The position numbers were made by a program, and so were the translations under genes. Below, piece after piece: positions 25,846 to 34,422 of a stretch of 64,000 bases of DNA (positions within the stretch are counted from its first letter, which is position 1; each line of letters begins with the position of its first letter). The DNA lies in assembly GCA_020636135.1 (NCBI GenBank), contig JACJYK010000001.1, forward strand, positions 2,466,501-2,530,500. The letters run 5' to 3'. This stretch comes from Lewinellaceae bacterium (GTDB lineage: Bacteria; Bacteroidota; Bacteroidia; Chitinophagales; Saprospiraceae). The notes below the pieces were generated by a model, which was given only the letters and a program-made list of their open reading frames with translations, searched no databases and had not been told where the DNA came from.

Positions 25846-27249
25846 TCAGTAGGCCAATGTCATTTTAATTTTTTTCTCGAGAGACTGCATCGAGTTGCGA
25901 AACTCCTGGTCGGTATCCAGCAAATCCTGTACCGCCTTTATGGCATAGATTACAGTACTGTGGTCGCGGCCGCCAAATTCTTCACCGATGGCTTTAAGAG
26001 GTTCATCGGTCAGATTTTTAGCCAGGTACATAGCTACCTGCCTGGCCATTACCACTTCCCGCTTACGAGTCTTGCTACTAATCCGTGCAACCGGCAAACC
26101 AAAGTGTTCGGCTACGATATTCTGAATGTTGGCAACGTTAATCTCCTTATGCTGGCGCTGAACAAAATTCTGGATTACCTCCTTAGCGAGTTCGACGGTG
26201 ATCTTCTTGTTGTTAAGCGATGCCTGTGCAACCAGACTGATCAATACACCTTCCAATTCGCGGATGTTGCTGTTGACGTGATAGCAGATGTACTCGAGCA
26301 CCTTTTCCGGTATACTGGTTCTCTCCTTTTCAGCTTTCTTATGGAGTATTGCGATGCGGGTTTCAAGATCCGGGATCTGGAGATCGGCGTTGAGTCCCCA
26401 CTTAAACCGGGATATCAGGCGTTCTTCCAGGCCGTCAAGATCCTTGGGAGGCCGGTCTGAAGTGAGCACGATTTGTTTCTGGCTCTGGTGGAGCTGATTA
26501 AAGATATGGAAGAAGATCTCCTGGGTTTTGGTCCGGTTGGCAAGAAACTGAATGTCATCCACAATCAGTACATCTACCAACTGATAGAAGTTGATCAGAT
26601 CGTTGATGGAATTGTTCTTGATGGCTTGAATGATCTGGTTCGAAAATTTTTCGATGCTTACATAAAGCACGGTTTTGTTAGAACCATTCTGAACGATGGC
26701 ATTACCGATAGCGTGAGCCAGGTGTGTTTTGCCCAGCCCGACATCACCAAAGATCACCAGCGGATTAAAGGCAGTAGCTCCGGGCCGGTCTGCAACGGCG
26801 ATACCGGCACTGCGAGCCAGCCTGTTGCAATCTCCCTCCACAAAGGTGTCGAAGGTATACCACGAATTTAACTGTGGATCTACCCGCATCTTCTTGATGC
26901 CCGGAATGACAAAAGGGTTCTGGATTTGATTTGCATTGATCATCTCCACATCCTCATTGATCCAGTTGCCACGTTGGGATTCACTGGCTTGCTGATCCAG
27001 GAGAATCTGATATTCGAGCCGACCTTTATCACCTAATTCAGACTTAATGGTTTTTTTCAGGAGACCCAGGTAATGTTCTTCCAGCCATTCGTAAAAGAAT
27101 TGATTGGGGACCTGGATGGTTAAGATGTCATTATCAAGCCGTACCGGTTTGATTGGTTCAAACCAGGTCTTGAAACTCTGCATGGAAACGTTTTCGCGGA
27201 TCTGTTGCAGACAATTTTCCCAGACTGTTGTACGGTCCTTTGTCACCAT
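25846..27249 (-). CDS. dnaA: Chromosomal replication initiator DnaA
   Basis: Initiates chromosome replication by binding DnaA boxes at oriC and opening the duplex. All four domains are visible in 467 residues. Domain I starts VWENCLQQIRENVSMQSFKTW, a variable linker covers about 85-120, and the AAA+ domain has Walker A GDVGLGKT at 168-175 and Walker B VLIVDDIQF at 227-235. Domain IV holds the DNA-binding signature GGRDHSTVIYAIKAV near residues 428-442. The frame starts with ATG at 27249. The gene lies 51 nt upstream of tRNA-Ser on the same strand. No dnaN or cluster of DnaA boxes is seen beside it. Confidence 0.98.
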   Translation of the reverse strand: MVTKDRTTVWENCLQQIRENVSMQSFKTWFEPIKPVRLDNDILTIQVPNQFFYEWLEEHYLGLLKKTIKSELGDKGRLEYQILLDQQASESQRGNWINEDVEMINANQIQNPFVIPGIKKMRVDPQLNSWYTFDTFVEGDCNRLARSAGIAVADRPGATAFNPLVIFGDVGLGKTHLAHAIGNAIVQNGSNKTVLYVSIEKFSNQIIQAIKNNSINDLINFYQLVDVLIVDDIQFLANRTKTQEIFFHIFNQLHQSQKQIVLTSDRPPKDLDGLEERLISRFKWGLNADLQIPDLETRIAILHKKAEKERTSIPEKVLEYICYHVNSNIRELEGVLISLVAQASLNNKKITVELAKEVIQNFVQRQHKEINVANIQNIVAEHFGLPVARISSKTRKREVVMARQVAMYLAKNLTDEPLKAIGEEFGGRDHSTVIYAIKAVQDLLDTDQEFRNSMQSLEKKIKMTLAY

Positions 27250-27535
27250 TCTCAGTTATAAATCCTCTTACTAACTCTTTCTTCACGATCCCGGGAGCAG
27301 CATCGAATTGTCAGGTTCTATCTCTGTCTTCGTAGCGTCCAACATTAGACAGAGTGTAACAAAGATTGCAATTTTTTTTGATATATCAGGATCAAATCAG
27401 GCAATCTTTTATATAATTTGCCAATTTTTATAAAGATCAGAATATCAGTATTTTAGCTACTGCCACCCCCATGATTCACCTTCGGTTTTTTGGTGGGGCC
27501 GCAAGGTAAGTAAAATTAAAGGAAGTGGAAAGCGA
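27250..27535. other. Intergenic region upstream of dnaA
   Basis: This 286-bp stretch separates dnaA from the metallophosphatase gene, both leftward. It holds an AT-rich core around 27358-27450 with a T8 run. I find no TTATCCACA-type DnaA box on either strand by eye, and no perfect promoter element. It presumably contains the dnaA promoter. Confidence 0.4.
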
Positions 27536-28450
27536 TCAGGCAACTTGTAAGTTGCTACAGGTCACACAATGTTTACGTTTGTTCTTTTCCAGGTAGATAT
27601 CCAGCCTGCCGAGAATCAGCCCGGCCCATCCGACTTGATTGATTATCACCGGTTTACCAACGCTGTTATTTCGTGTTTCCGGTTTATCCATAAACGTGTG
27701 GGTATGACCTCCGATGATGATGTCAATATTTTCACTTTGATCGGCCAGTATCTGGTCAGATACCTTCTCTTCCTTGTACCGGTATCCTAAATGGGAAAGA
27801 CAGATCACCAGATCACATTTTTCTTCGTGAACGAGTAGCCTGGCCATCCGGTTGCCTTCCTGAACAGGATCAAGGTACTTCGTCTCTCCGAAAAGTTTAT
27901 CCGGTACCAATCCGCTTAATTCAATCCCCAAACCAAAAATGCCAATGCGTACTTCATCACGGACGAATACCTTGTAGGGACTGACCAGATCCTGCATGGG
28001 CGTATTGCGAAAATCGTAATTGGCTATCAGCAATGGAAAGTTCGCATGGGGCATCTGTTTTGCGAGACCGTCAACTCCGGCATCAAAATCATGATTTCCA
28101 ATGGTGCCGGCATCGTATCCCATATCGGACATCAACTGCATCTCCAGCTCTCCCTTGAAGAAATTAAAGTAAGGGGTCCCCTGAAAAATATCACCTGCAT
28201 CAACCAACAATACATTAGGCTCTGCTGCCCGAACTGCTGCGATCATTGCAGCACGGCGGGCCGCTCCTCCCTGACCCTGATTCCGGCTTCCATCCATCGG
28301 AAAAGGATCAATGCGGCTATGAACATCATTGGTATGCAATAGAGTGAGCTTCGTAATCTCTGGTTGGCCTACGGCAGCTAAAAGTGAATTTCCCCAGAGC
28401 AGCCCTCCGGTAGCCAGGGTGGATTGTCTGAGAAACTGTCTCCTGATCAT
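27536..28450 (-). CDS. 5'-nucleotidase-type metallophosphatase, catalytic half
   Basis: A 304-residue calcineurin-like phosphoesterase equal to the N-terminal domain of UshA/YfkN-type 5'-nucleotidases. The metal-binding motifs are LLHTNDVHSR at about 37-46, LLVDAGDIFQG, IGNHDFDAG, LSHLG and IIGGHTHTF. The N-terminus MIRRQFLRQSTLATGG looks like a twin-arginine export signal. It lacks the C-terminal substrate-specificity domain, which is encoded by the gene immediately upstream. The two overlap by ATGA (28447-28450) and so probably form one enzyme from two chains. Confidence 0.9.
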   Translation of the reverse strand: MIRRQFLRQSTLATGGLLWGNSLLAAVGQPEITKLTLLHTNDVHSRIDPFPMDGSRNQGQGGAARRAAMIAAVRAAEPNVLLVDAGDIFQGTPYFNFFKGELEMQLMSDMGYDAGTIGNHDFDAGVDGLAKQMPHANFPLLIANYDFRNTPMQDLVSPYKVFVRDEVRIGIFGLGIELSGLVPDKLFGETKYLDPVQEGNRMARLLVHEEKCDLVICLSHLGYRYKEEKVSDQILADQSENIDIIIGGHTHTFMDKPETRNNSVGKPVIINQVGWAGLILGRLDIYLEKNKRKHCVTCSNLQVA

Positions 28451-29208
28451 TGGTTGATGATTTTTATCCGGCCGTCTTTAACAGCCTCGATCGCATGGCC
28501 TTTTTTTGTTTCTGCCTTTACATACTCAATCAGACCGTCCCGGATTAATAAGCCGGTTTGTTCCTGGGGATTGTCTTTCAGGAAATCACAGTTATCACCT
28601 CCATTGGCTACATAATCAGGTAATGCAACCCGGTACGTCCGGCTGGCGTCAATTGGTTTTCCTTCAAACAGAATATTCTCTGCATGACCATCCCGGATAG
28701 CATAATGAATACCCCTGCTGATAGGCCATCCACCGGTTGCAGCCATATGGTTAATGAACTGCACCAGTTCAGCACTGTCCAGTGTTAAGATCACCAGATA
28801 ATTATCAAAAGGCATCAATTCGTAAATCGTACCCACTTTGACAGGTCCGGCGGTCAGGTTGCTTATGCGTATACCTCCAAAATTCTGGACTGCAAAATCC
28901 ACAGGCTTGCTGCTCGCCGTATTTCCCATGGCTACCAGAGCATCCCCAAACCAGTTGCTGAGGGTCGATTCAGGCCTTTCTTTGACCATGGTTTTCGTAC
29001 ACTGGCCGATGACGGTCTCCATGGCATCTGTCAGCTGTGCACGATATGGTGCGATGGTCGCATCCATTTCCTGATCGATGTTTCCGGGTTGGACCGACTG
29101 GCTTTCTTTCTCAATCCGTGCCAGGTGATAGACCGGTTTACACCCGGCAACCAATACCAGAAGTGCAAACGTTAAATAGCGGATTGGAGCAAAATTCCGG
29201 TTAAACAT
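28447..29208 (-). CDS. 5'-nucleotidase C-terminal-domain lipoprotein
   Basis: A 253-residue precursor with a lipoprotein signal (lipobox LVAGC). The mature part corresponds to the 5_nucleotid_C domain that binds the nucleotide base: VQNFGGIRI, the turn ELMPFDNYLVILTL and YVANGGDNCDFLK. It lacks catalytic metal ligands and would need the downstream metallophosphatase chain. Its start overlaps the previous gene's end by 8 nt. The likely role is the nucleotide-binding partner of a split periplasmic 5'-nucleotidase. Confidence 0.88.
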   Translation of the reverse strand: MFNRNFAPIRYLTFALLVLVAGCKPVYHLARIEKESQSVQPGNIDQEMDATIAPYRAQLTDAMETVIGQCTKTMVKERPESTLSNWFGDALVAMGNTASSKPVDFAVQNFGGIRISNLTAGPVKVGTIYELMPFDNYLVILTLDSAELVQFINHMAATGGWPISRGIHYAIRDGHAENILFEGKPIDASRTYRVALPDYVANGGDNCDFLKDNPQEQTGLLIRDGLIEYVKAETKKGHAIEAVKDGRIKIINQ

Positions 29209-29734
29209 AGAGTTGTACTTCCTGATTGATGGCCTCTAATGCTTTGTATAATGGATTCTTATCCGGCAAAGGATCCAGCTCAAATAATTTCTGAATAAGC
29301 TGGTCTCCCGTACCCTTATCTCCCGCTACCTGCATAGCCTGATTTACAAGATGTGCAATGTCATCTTTAGCGAGGCGGATGATCTGCCATAACTTATGGG
29401 ACACATAGATCTGCTGGCTCATATTGTGCTCAAATTCCTTCTGGATACTTATGAAGATTGCTGCTCCCAGGTCCTGTGCGGATATACCTGGACTGTTGAG
29501 CCGAAATATCAATTGTGGAATGGAGATCCGTTCACAAAATAATGCCAGCCGTTCGTAAGCCTGTAGCTTAAGCGGACTGTGTTGCTGCCTCGCTGAACGA
29601 AGGTTGCTGGATTGATTTAGTCCGAAAAAGAGTCTCAGGAAGTACCTCCCCAGCCAAAAAATAGCCAGGGACAAGGCGGTAAGTTTAATCAGGAAGTAGA
29701 CAAGATGGATGCCTCCTGCAAGCATATCGGTCAT
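29201..29734 (-). CDS. Conserved membrane-anchored protein of unknown function
   Basis: A 177-residue protein with one N-terminal transmembrane helix (LVYFLIKLTALSLAIFWLGRYFL). A cytoplasmic helical domain follows with LKLQAYERLALFCERIS and FIISQKEF-like wording (AAIFISIQKEFEHN). I believe it belongs to a Bacteroidota-wide uncharacterised family (possibly DUF7935), but this was not checked. It is the first gene of the split 5'-nucleotidase operon and overlaps the next gene by 8 nt, so it is translated together with it. No function is assigned. Confidence 0.7.
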   Translation of the reverse strand: MTDMLAGGIHLVYFLIKLTALSLAIFWLGRYFLRLFFGLNQSSNLRSARQQHSPLKLQAYERLALFCERISIPQLIFRLNSPGISAQDLGAAIFISIQKEFEHNMSQQIYVSHKLWQIIRLAKDDIAHLVNQAMQVAGDKGTGDQLIQKLFELDPLPDKNPLYKALEAINQEVQLYV

Positions 29735-29811
29735 GGTTTGCGATTAAAGGAGCGAAGTTAATGAACTAAAGAACTAAGGGATGTGTTAAAATGGAAATTT
29801 AGCGTTTTCTT

Positions 29812-29819
29812 TATATTTG
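29812..29819 (+). promoter_or_regulatory. Candidate -7 promoter element for IscA-type gene
   Basis: TATATTTG matches the Bacteroidota TAnnTTTG element and lies 17 nt before the ATG at 29837. A matching -33 box is not clear, and the leader would be very short. Confidence 0.5.
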
Positions 29820-29836
29820 TATAAAATCTAAATAAG

Positions 29837-30187
29837 ATGCCTGAAACGCATACCCAAATAGATCCGATCCAGCTTACTGATGGTGCCGTAAAGCAGCTTC
29901 GGGCGATCATGTCTGAACAAAACATCACCGATGAATACGGATTACGGGTCGGTGTCAAAGGAGGCGGATGCTCTGGGTTCAGTTATCAGCTTGGCTTCGA
30001 CCACCCCAAAGAACATGATGAGATTTACTTCATTAATGGAATGCGGGTTTTCATGCAAAAGGCCCATGCGATCTACCTGCTGGGCATGGAAATCGATTGG
30101 GTGGAAGGTCTGAATAACCGTGGTTTCTCATTTAACAACCCCAATGCAAAAGATACTTGCGGATGTGGGACTTCCTTCTCCGCGTAA
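29837..30187 (+). CDS. HesB/IscA-family iron-sulfur cluster assembly protein
   Basis: A 116-residue A-type carrier that delivers Fe-S clusters to apoproteins in the cytoplasm. The three conserved cysteines are C45 in GGGCSGFSY and C108/C110 in DTCGCGTSF, in the standard C-x(n)-C-x-C pattern. It is a single-gene unit facing away from the 5'-nucleotidase operon, followed by a strong terminator at 30225. IscA, SufA and ErpA cannot be told apart by sequence alone. No other isc or suf genes are present in the window. Confidence 0.93.
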   Translation: MPETHTQIDPIQLTDGAVKQLRAIMSEQNITDEYGLRVGVKGGGCSGFSYQLGFDHPKEHDEIYFINGMRVFMQKAHAIYLLGMEIDWVEGLNNRGFSFNNPNAKDTCGCGTSFSA

Positions 30188-30224
30188 GAACGTTTTTCAA
30201 CATATCAAAGGCTAAGAAGAAAGG

Positions 30225-30258
30225 ACCGGGTGAATTTACATTCATCCGGTTTTTCTTT
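30225..30258 (+). terminator. Terminator after IscA-type gene
   Basis: ACCGGGTGAAT pairs with ATTCATCCGGT (11 bp with one G-T pair, loop TTAC) and is followed by TTTTTCTTTT. The reverse strand also runs into a pyrimidine-rich tail, so it may serve the convergent gene at 30264 too. Confidence 0.85.
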
Positions 30259-30263
30259 TACGG

Positions 30264-30644
30264 TTATCTGTTTTTCACCACAAAAGTCATGAACTCACTT
30301 TTCAGATCCCTGAACATCTGTTTGTAGGTATCCATGGCTGTGCGCATACTTCTGTGGTCGCCGATCGGCTTATGCTCCACGGCACCATTCCTGGCAATAC
30401 TTACCAGTAAATCTTCGTGGACATTAATCTGATGTCTTATTTCATCATTCACTTCACGCTGCCGGATAAACTGATTCTGGAAATGTTCTACCCAACGCAT
30501 GGCTTCCGAATCATGGTTCCCGGTAGCTATTTCCTCCAGCCGATGGGTCAAAACCGCCAAATCGTCAAGATAGAATTCCAAATCATTTTTCCAGCTTAAG
30601 TGCTCGGCATGCAGATCCTGCATGTCGACGGTATACTCTTTCAT
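30264..30644 (-). CDS. Hypothetical helical protein
   Basis: A 126-residue soluble, strongly charged protein that is predicted all-helical by eye, for example DDLAVLTHRLEEIATGN and HFQNQFIRQREVNDEIRH. It contains no signal peptide, cysteines or recognisable domain. Heptad-like spacing suggests a short coiled-coil bundle. The gene is monocistronic and converges with the IscA-type gene across the shared terminator. I do not recognise the family. Confidence 0.6.
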   Translation of the reverse strand: MKEYTVDMQDLHAEHLSWKNDLEFYLDDLAVLTHRLEEIATGNHDSEAMRWVEHFQNQFIRQREVNDEIRHQINVHEDLLVSIARNGAVEHKPIGDHRSMRTAMDTYKQMFRDLKSEFMTFVVKNR

Positions 30645-30821
30645 AACCTTGCTTTTTTACAAATAAAATTAACCACACCCGGATATCAGAGTGTGACCAT
30701 CACAGCTGCCAATGATCATGGTCATTCCTTCCTGCCCTCGTAGAGGTAAATGAACGTTCACCTGATCTATGTCAGCAATTTTAAGAACTCATGAATACAG
30801 TGAAACCTGATGTCGCCTGGC

Positions 30822-32087
30822 TTACATATTGTTTACGATCTCCTGCCCGAATTCACTACACTTCAATAAGGTAGCTCCTTCCATCAAGCGGTGGAAATCG
30901 TAGGTTACATGTTTTTTCCCGATGGCACGTTCCATCCCGCTGGTGATCAGATCCGCAGCTTCCTGCCATCCCATGTATTCGAACATCATCACCCCGGAAA
31001 GGATTACCGAGGACGGGTTGACCTTATCAAGTCCGGCATATTTTGGAGCGGTACCGTGAGTCGCTTCGAATATGGCTGATCCATTGGTGTAGTTAATATT
31101 GGCGCCGGGAGCAATTCCGATCCCACCTACCATGGCAGCCAATGCATCGGAAATATAATCCCCATTCAGATTCAGCGTGGCAATGACATCATATTCTGCC
31201 GGACGCAGCAGGATTTGTTGCAGGAAGGCGTCAGCGATCACGTCTTTGATGAGCAGTTTACCGCTTTTCATTGCAGCATCCTGGGCTGCATTGGCGGCAG
31301 CACTACCTTCCTGTTCTGCAATCCGGTCATATTGTGCCCAGGTGAACACCTGATCTGCATATTCGCGTTCAGCAACCTCATAGCCCCATTCTTTGAACTT
31401 GCCCTCCGTAAATTTCATAATATTACCCTTATGGACCAAAGTCACCGATTTCTTACCCTGAGCCAGGGCATAGTCAATGGCGGCACGAACCAGCCGTTCG
31501 GTTCCTTCCACAGAGACTGGTTTGATACCGAGAGAAACTGAATTCGGGAAGCGGATCTGTTTTACACCCATCTCATTGATGAGGAAACTTTTGACTTTAT
31601 CACATTCCGGCGTCCCGTTCAGGTATTCAATACCGGCATAAATATCCTCCGTGTTTTCCCGATAGATCGTCATATTCACTTTCTCAGGATAGACAACCGG
31701 GCTGGGCACGCCTTCAAACCACCTGACCGGGCGAACACAGGCATACAAGTCCAATTTTTGCCGTAGAGCCACATTCAGTGAGCGAATACCACCGCCGACC
31801 GGAGTAGTCAATGGACCTTTAATTGCAATCAGATATTCTTCAATGGTGTCTAAAGTCTCCTGGGGTAGCCAGCTACCAGTCTTCTCGAATGCCTTCTCGC
31901 CAGCAAGGACTTCAATCCAATGGATTTTGCGTTGGCCTCCATAGGCTTTCTCTACAGCAGCATCAAAGACCATTTGCGATGCATACCAAATATCCGGGCC
32001 GGTGCCATCACCTTCAATAAAAGGAATAATCGGATTATTTGGAACCTGAAGTGCTCCATCCTTAATTGTAACCTTAGATCCACTCAT
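30822..32087 (-). CDS. icd: NADP-dependent isocitrate dehydrogenase
   Basis: Oxidatively decarboxylates isocitrate to 2-oxoglutarate in the TCA cycle. The 421-residue protein aligns with the E. coli Icd type. GPLTTPVGGGIRSLNVALRQ at about 91-110 holds the isocitrate-binding S103, N105 and R109, with R119 further on, and YRENTEDIYAGIEY follows. The metal-binding aspartates are in the DAFLQQILLRPAEYDVIA region and the NADP site is at EATHGTAPKYAGLDKVNP. The start is MSGSKVTIKDG. A good -7 element lies 49 nt upstream. The gene stands alone. Confidence 0.96.
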   Translation of the reverse strand: MSGSKVTIKDGALQVPNNPIIPFIEGDGTGPDIWYASQMVFDAAVEKAYGGQRKIHWIEVLAGEKAFEKTGSWLPQETLDTIEEYLIAIKGPLTTPVGGGIRSLNVALRQKLDLYACVRPVRWFEGVPSPVVYPEKVNMTIYRENTEDIYAGIEYLNGTPECDKVKSFLINEMGVKQIRFPNSVSLGIKPVSVEGTERLVRAAIDYALAQGKKSVTLVHKGNIMKFTEGKFKEWGYEVAEREYADQVFTWAQYDRIAEQEGSAAANAAQDAAMKSGKLLIKDVIADAFLQQILLRPAEYDVIATLNLNGDYISDALAAMVGGIGIAPGANINYTNGSAIFEATHGTAPKYAGLDKVNPSSVILSGVMMFEYMGWQEAADLITSGMERAIGKKHVTYDFHRLMEGATLLKCSEFGQEIVNNM

Positions 32088-32135
32088 TGATATTATCTTT
32101 TATATTAATTTGTAAATTGTTCAGAAAAATCGGGG

Positions 32136-32143
32136 CAAAGGTA
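32136..32143 (-). promoter_or_regulatory. Candidate promoter of icd
   Basis: The minus strand reads TACCTTTG, a perfect TAnnTTTG -7 element, with TTG about 17 nt further upstream (32161-32163). It gives a leader of about 40 nt to the icd ATG. Confidence 0.55.
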
Positions 32144-32222
32144 TGAAATTAGAGCTTCACCAAGGCATTGGGACCGGGTAACTTATCAAAATTTTCCATC
32201 TTTGTCTGGCAATGCTTCATCT

Positions 32223-33254
32223 ATGCATAATCCATATTTAAACCCTCAGGGAAGTGGAGGTCCACCGGAAGACCAGATCATTGAAAAGGCACTACGGCCC
32301 AAGGATCTTCAGGAATTCCATGGGCAGTTAAAGATCGTTGAAAACCTGAAAATATTCATTCAGGCAGCGCGTCAACGGGGAGAGGCACTGGATCATGTAC
32401 TTTTGCATGGCCCTCCCGGACTGGGCAAAACGACCCTGGCGCATATCATTGCCAACGAGCTGGATAAGAACTTAAGGATGACTTCCGGCCCCGTTATTGA
32501 AAAGCCAGGCGACCTCGCCGGCCTGCTGACCAATCTCCAGGAGGGAGACGTGCTTTTCATCGATGAAATACACCGCTTGAACAATGTCGTGGAAGAGTAC
32601 CTGTATTCCGCCATGGAAGACTACCGGATCGATATATTGATCGACAGCGGACCCAATGCACGCAGTGTCCAGATCGGTCTTGCACCGTTTACCCTGGTCG
32701 GCGCCACCACGCGGGTAGGCTTGCTTACTCCGCCCATGCGTGCACGGTTTGGCATTACATTCCATCTGGATTACTACAACAGCGATGTTCTGGCTGGGAT
32801 CATCAAGCGCTCAGCCAATATCCTGCAGGTACCTATCGATGATAAGGGGGCATATGAGATAGCAAGAAGAAGCCGCGGCACACCCCGTATCGCGAATGCT
32901 TTGCTCAGACGCATCCGGGACTTCGCCCAGATCAAGGGTGATGGCCACATTGATCAGGGCATTGCTTCGTTTGGACTCGAGGCGTTGAATGTAGATATCC
33001 ATGGCCTTGACGAAATGGATAACCGGATTCTGGGTGCTATCATCCATAAATTCAAGGGTGGACCTGTGGGACTGACCACCATTGCCACAGCAGTAGGTGA
33101 AGAACCTGGCACCATCGAGGAAGTGCACGAACCTTTCCTGATCATGGAAGGATTCATCCAGCGCACACCCCGTGGAAGAGAAGCGACCGAAAAAGCCTAT
33201 CGCCATCTGAAAGTGGTGCCACCTACCCAAAACCAGGGTAAGCTTTTTGAATAA
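32223..33254 (+). CDS. ruvB: Holliday junction branch-migration ATPase RuvB
   Basis: Drives branch migration of Holliday junctions with RuvA during recombination and repair. The 343-residue form starts at ATG 32223 (MHNPYLNPQG). The frame also allows a TTG seven codons earlier, which is less likely. Walker A is GPPGLGKT at 63-70, Walker B LFIDEIHRL at 111-119, sensor 1 is GATTRVGLL, and the arginine-finger region is ARFGITFHLDYY. The C-terminal winged helix ends in EPFLIMEGFIQRTPRGREAT. ruvA and ruvC are not nearby. Confidence 0.97.
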   Translation: MHNPYLNPQGSGGPPEDQIIEKALRPKDLQEFHGQLKIVENLKIFIQAARQRGEALDHVLLHGPPGLGKTTLAHIIANELDKNLRMTSGPVIEKPGDLAGLLTNLQEGDVLFIDEIHRLNNVVEEYLYSAMEDYRIDILIDSGPNARSVQIGLAPFTLVGATTRVGLLTPPMRARFGITFHLDYYNSDVLAGIIKRSANILQVPIDDKGAYEIARRSRGTPRIANALLRRIRDFAQIKGDGHIDQGIASFGLEALNVDIHGLDEMDNRILGAIIHKFKGGPVGLTTIATAVGEEPGTIEEVHEPFLIMEGFIQRTPRGREATEKAYRHLKVVPPTQNQGKLFE

Positions 33255-33260
33255 TAAAAA

Positions 33261-33290
33261 AGCACCCGGTAAGTACCGGATGCTTCTTTC
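33261..33290 (-). terminator. Bidirectional terminator between ruvB and csbD-like gene
   Basis: AGCACCCGGT pairs with ACCGGATGCT (one G-T pair, loop AAGT). On the minus strand the stem is followed by TTTTTTATTAT, the better T-run, so it mainly serves the CsbD-family gene. On the plus strand TCTTTC follows, and it may help end ruvB transcription. Confidence 0.8.
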
Positions 33291-33317
33291 ATAGTAAGTG
33301 CAATGATTCCTGCCGAA

Positions 33318-33521
33318 TTAATTAAGCAGATCGTTTAGCTCACGGCTTATGGCATCCTTTGATTTGCCCAATTTTTTCTCCAGGAGACCAACGAGCTGAT
33401 CGGTTTTTCCTTTTGTTTTAACTAAATCGTCATCGGTCAATTCACCGTACTTTTCTTTGAGTTTTCCCTTCAGTGAATCCCAGTTACCTTCTATTTTCAA
33501 TTTTATTGCATCGATATTCAT
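33318..33521 (-). CDS. CsbD-family stress protein
   Basis: A 67-residue charged helical protein. It begins MNIDAIKLKIEGNWDSLKGK and has KLKEKYGELTDDDLVKTKGK, the standard CsbD/YjbJ pattern. Members accumulate under general stress, but their molecular action is unknown. It is the first gene of a leftward group that also has a DUF1328 protein, an ECF sigma factor and XRE regulators. A strong terminator follows its stop. Confidence 0.92.
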   Translation of the reverse strand: MNIDAIKLKIEGNWDSLKGKLKEKYGELTDDDLVKTKGKTDQLVGLLEKKLGKSKDAISRELNDLLN

Positions 33522-33571
33522 TGCGTGATTTTTAGGTGATCAATTATTTTTGATTATTTAATTGAATCAAG

Positions 33572-33748
33572 CTATAGTCTCGGTGCCCTTCCGGTAACCA
33601 GATGAGCCAGAATTGAGATAACAGCTAATACGAGAAAAATGTAAAACACGATTTTTGCAATACCTGCAGAGGCCACAGCTATACCTGAAAAGCCAAATAA
33701 ACCAGCGATAATTGCAATAATAAACAACCAAATTGCTGCGCGTAACAT
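33572..33748 (-). CDS. DUF1328-family small membrane protein
   Basis: A 58-residue frame, easy to miss for its length, starts at ATG 33748 (MLRAAIWLFIIAIIAGLFGF) and ends at TAG 33572-33574. Two hydrophobic helices are joined by SGIAVASAGIAKIVFYIFLV, and the tail is HLVTGRAPRL. This is the YtjA/DUF1328 pattern, often found with CsbD and other envelope-stress genes. It lies 50 nt upstream of the CsbD-family gene on the same strand and 84 nt downstream of the sigma-factor stop, so the three may be one transcription unit. Confidence 0.9.
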   Translation of the reverse strand: MLRAAIWLFIIAIIAGLFGFSGIAVASAGIAKIVFYIFLVLAVISILAHLVTGRAPRL

Positions 33749-33832
33749 AACGATAATTTTAAAAGGTTAAACAAATCGATATTAAGACAATACAAGGGAA
33801 GTATTTTGTTCGGCAGATAGTATCTTATTTAT

Positions 33833-34351
33833 TCAATTAACAGCAGGATAGAGCGGATATACGCTATTAATTTTGAATTTATTTCTTAAAAAATTAATGC
33901 GACTTTTTACGGTTCCCATTGCAATATTGAGCATGGTGGCTATTTCAATATAGGTGTAGCCATCCACAAACAATGCAAATGCTTCATAGCTGCGTTCACC
34001 GAACACCCGTGCCATTTTCTGAATATCTTCGACGACAAGGCTCCAGTAACCATCATTTTGCCGTCTGTCCTGATTGTAGAAAAAAGCCTCGCTATTTCCA
34101 TTTTTGACAAGCAGGTTCCGGCGCCGGGTTTCTTTGCGAAATGCATTCAGATAAGTATGATGCAACACCCGCAACATCCAGGGATAGAACCGGTCGGAAT
34201 CCAGTAGCGAGGAGCGGTGCTCATAAGCATGCAAGGATGCATTTTGCAAAAGATCCTTCGCATCATCGGCATCTCCGGTATACCGGTGCGCCTGATACAA
34301 AAGCCTTTCATAGCAGGATTTGTAAGCGATTTCAAATTGCGAATTGTTCAT
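33833..34351 (-). CDS. ECF-type RNA polymerase sigma factor
   Basis: A 172-residue sigma-70-family protein with only regions 2 and 4. Region 2 contains YTGDADDAKDLLQNA and FYPWMLRVLHHTYLNAFRK. Region 4 is the helix-turn-helix YIEIATMLNIAMGTVKSRINFLR near residues 132-154, quoted in two parts: YIEIATMLNIA and MGTVKSRINFLR. No anti-sigma gene with a membrane helix lies next to it, which is unusual for an ECF factor. It probably controls the downstream CsbD and DUF1328 genes or distant stress genes, by inference from position. Confidence 0.9.
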   Translation of the reverse strand: MNNSQFEIAYKSCYERLLYQAHRYTGDADDAKDLLQNASLHAYEHRSSLLDSDRFYPWMLRVLHHTYLNAFRKETRRRNLLVKNGNSEAFFYNQDRRQNDGYWSLVVEDIQKMARVFGERSYEAFALFVDGYTYIEIATMLNIAMGTVKSRINFLRNKFKINSVYPLYPAVN

Positions 34352-34422
34352 TACATTTTGATTGAAGTTCTATTTTAGAACAGAACCACGATCAAAAATG
34401 TTGTGTTATTCTACAATTTTGT

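Noticed and set aside
25546..26460. 304-codon plus-strand frame through tRNA-Ser and opposite dnaA
   Set aside because: It crosses the tRNA and lies antisense to the clearly coding dnaA, so it is a shadow frame.
27250..27535. oriC next to dnaA
   Set aside because: I could find no cluster of DnaA boxes by eye, and dnaN and other origin markers are absent. A GC-skew analysis would decide.
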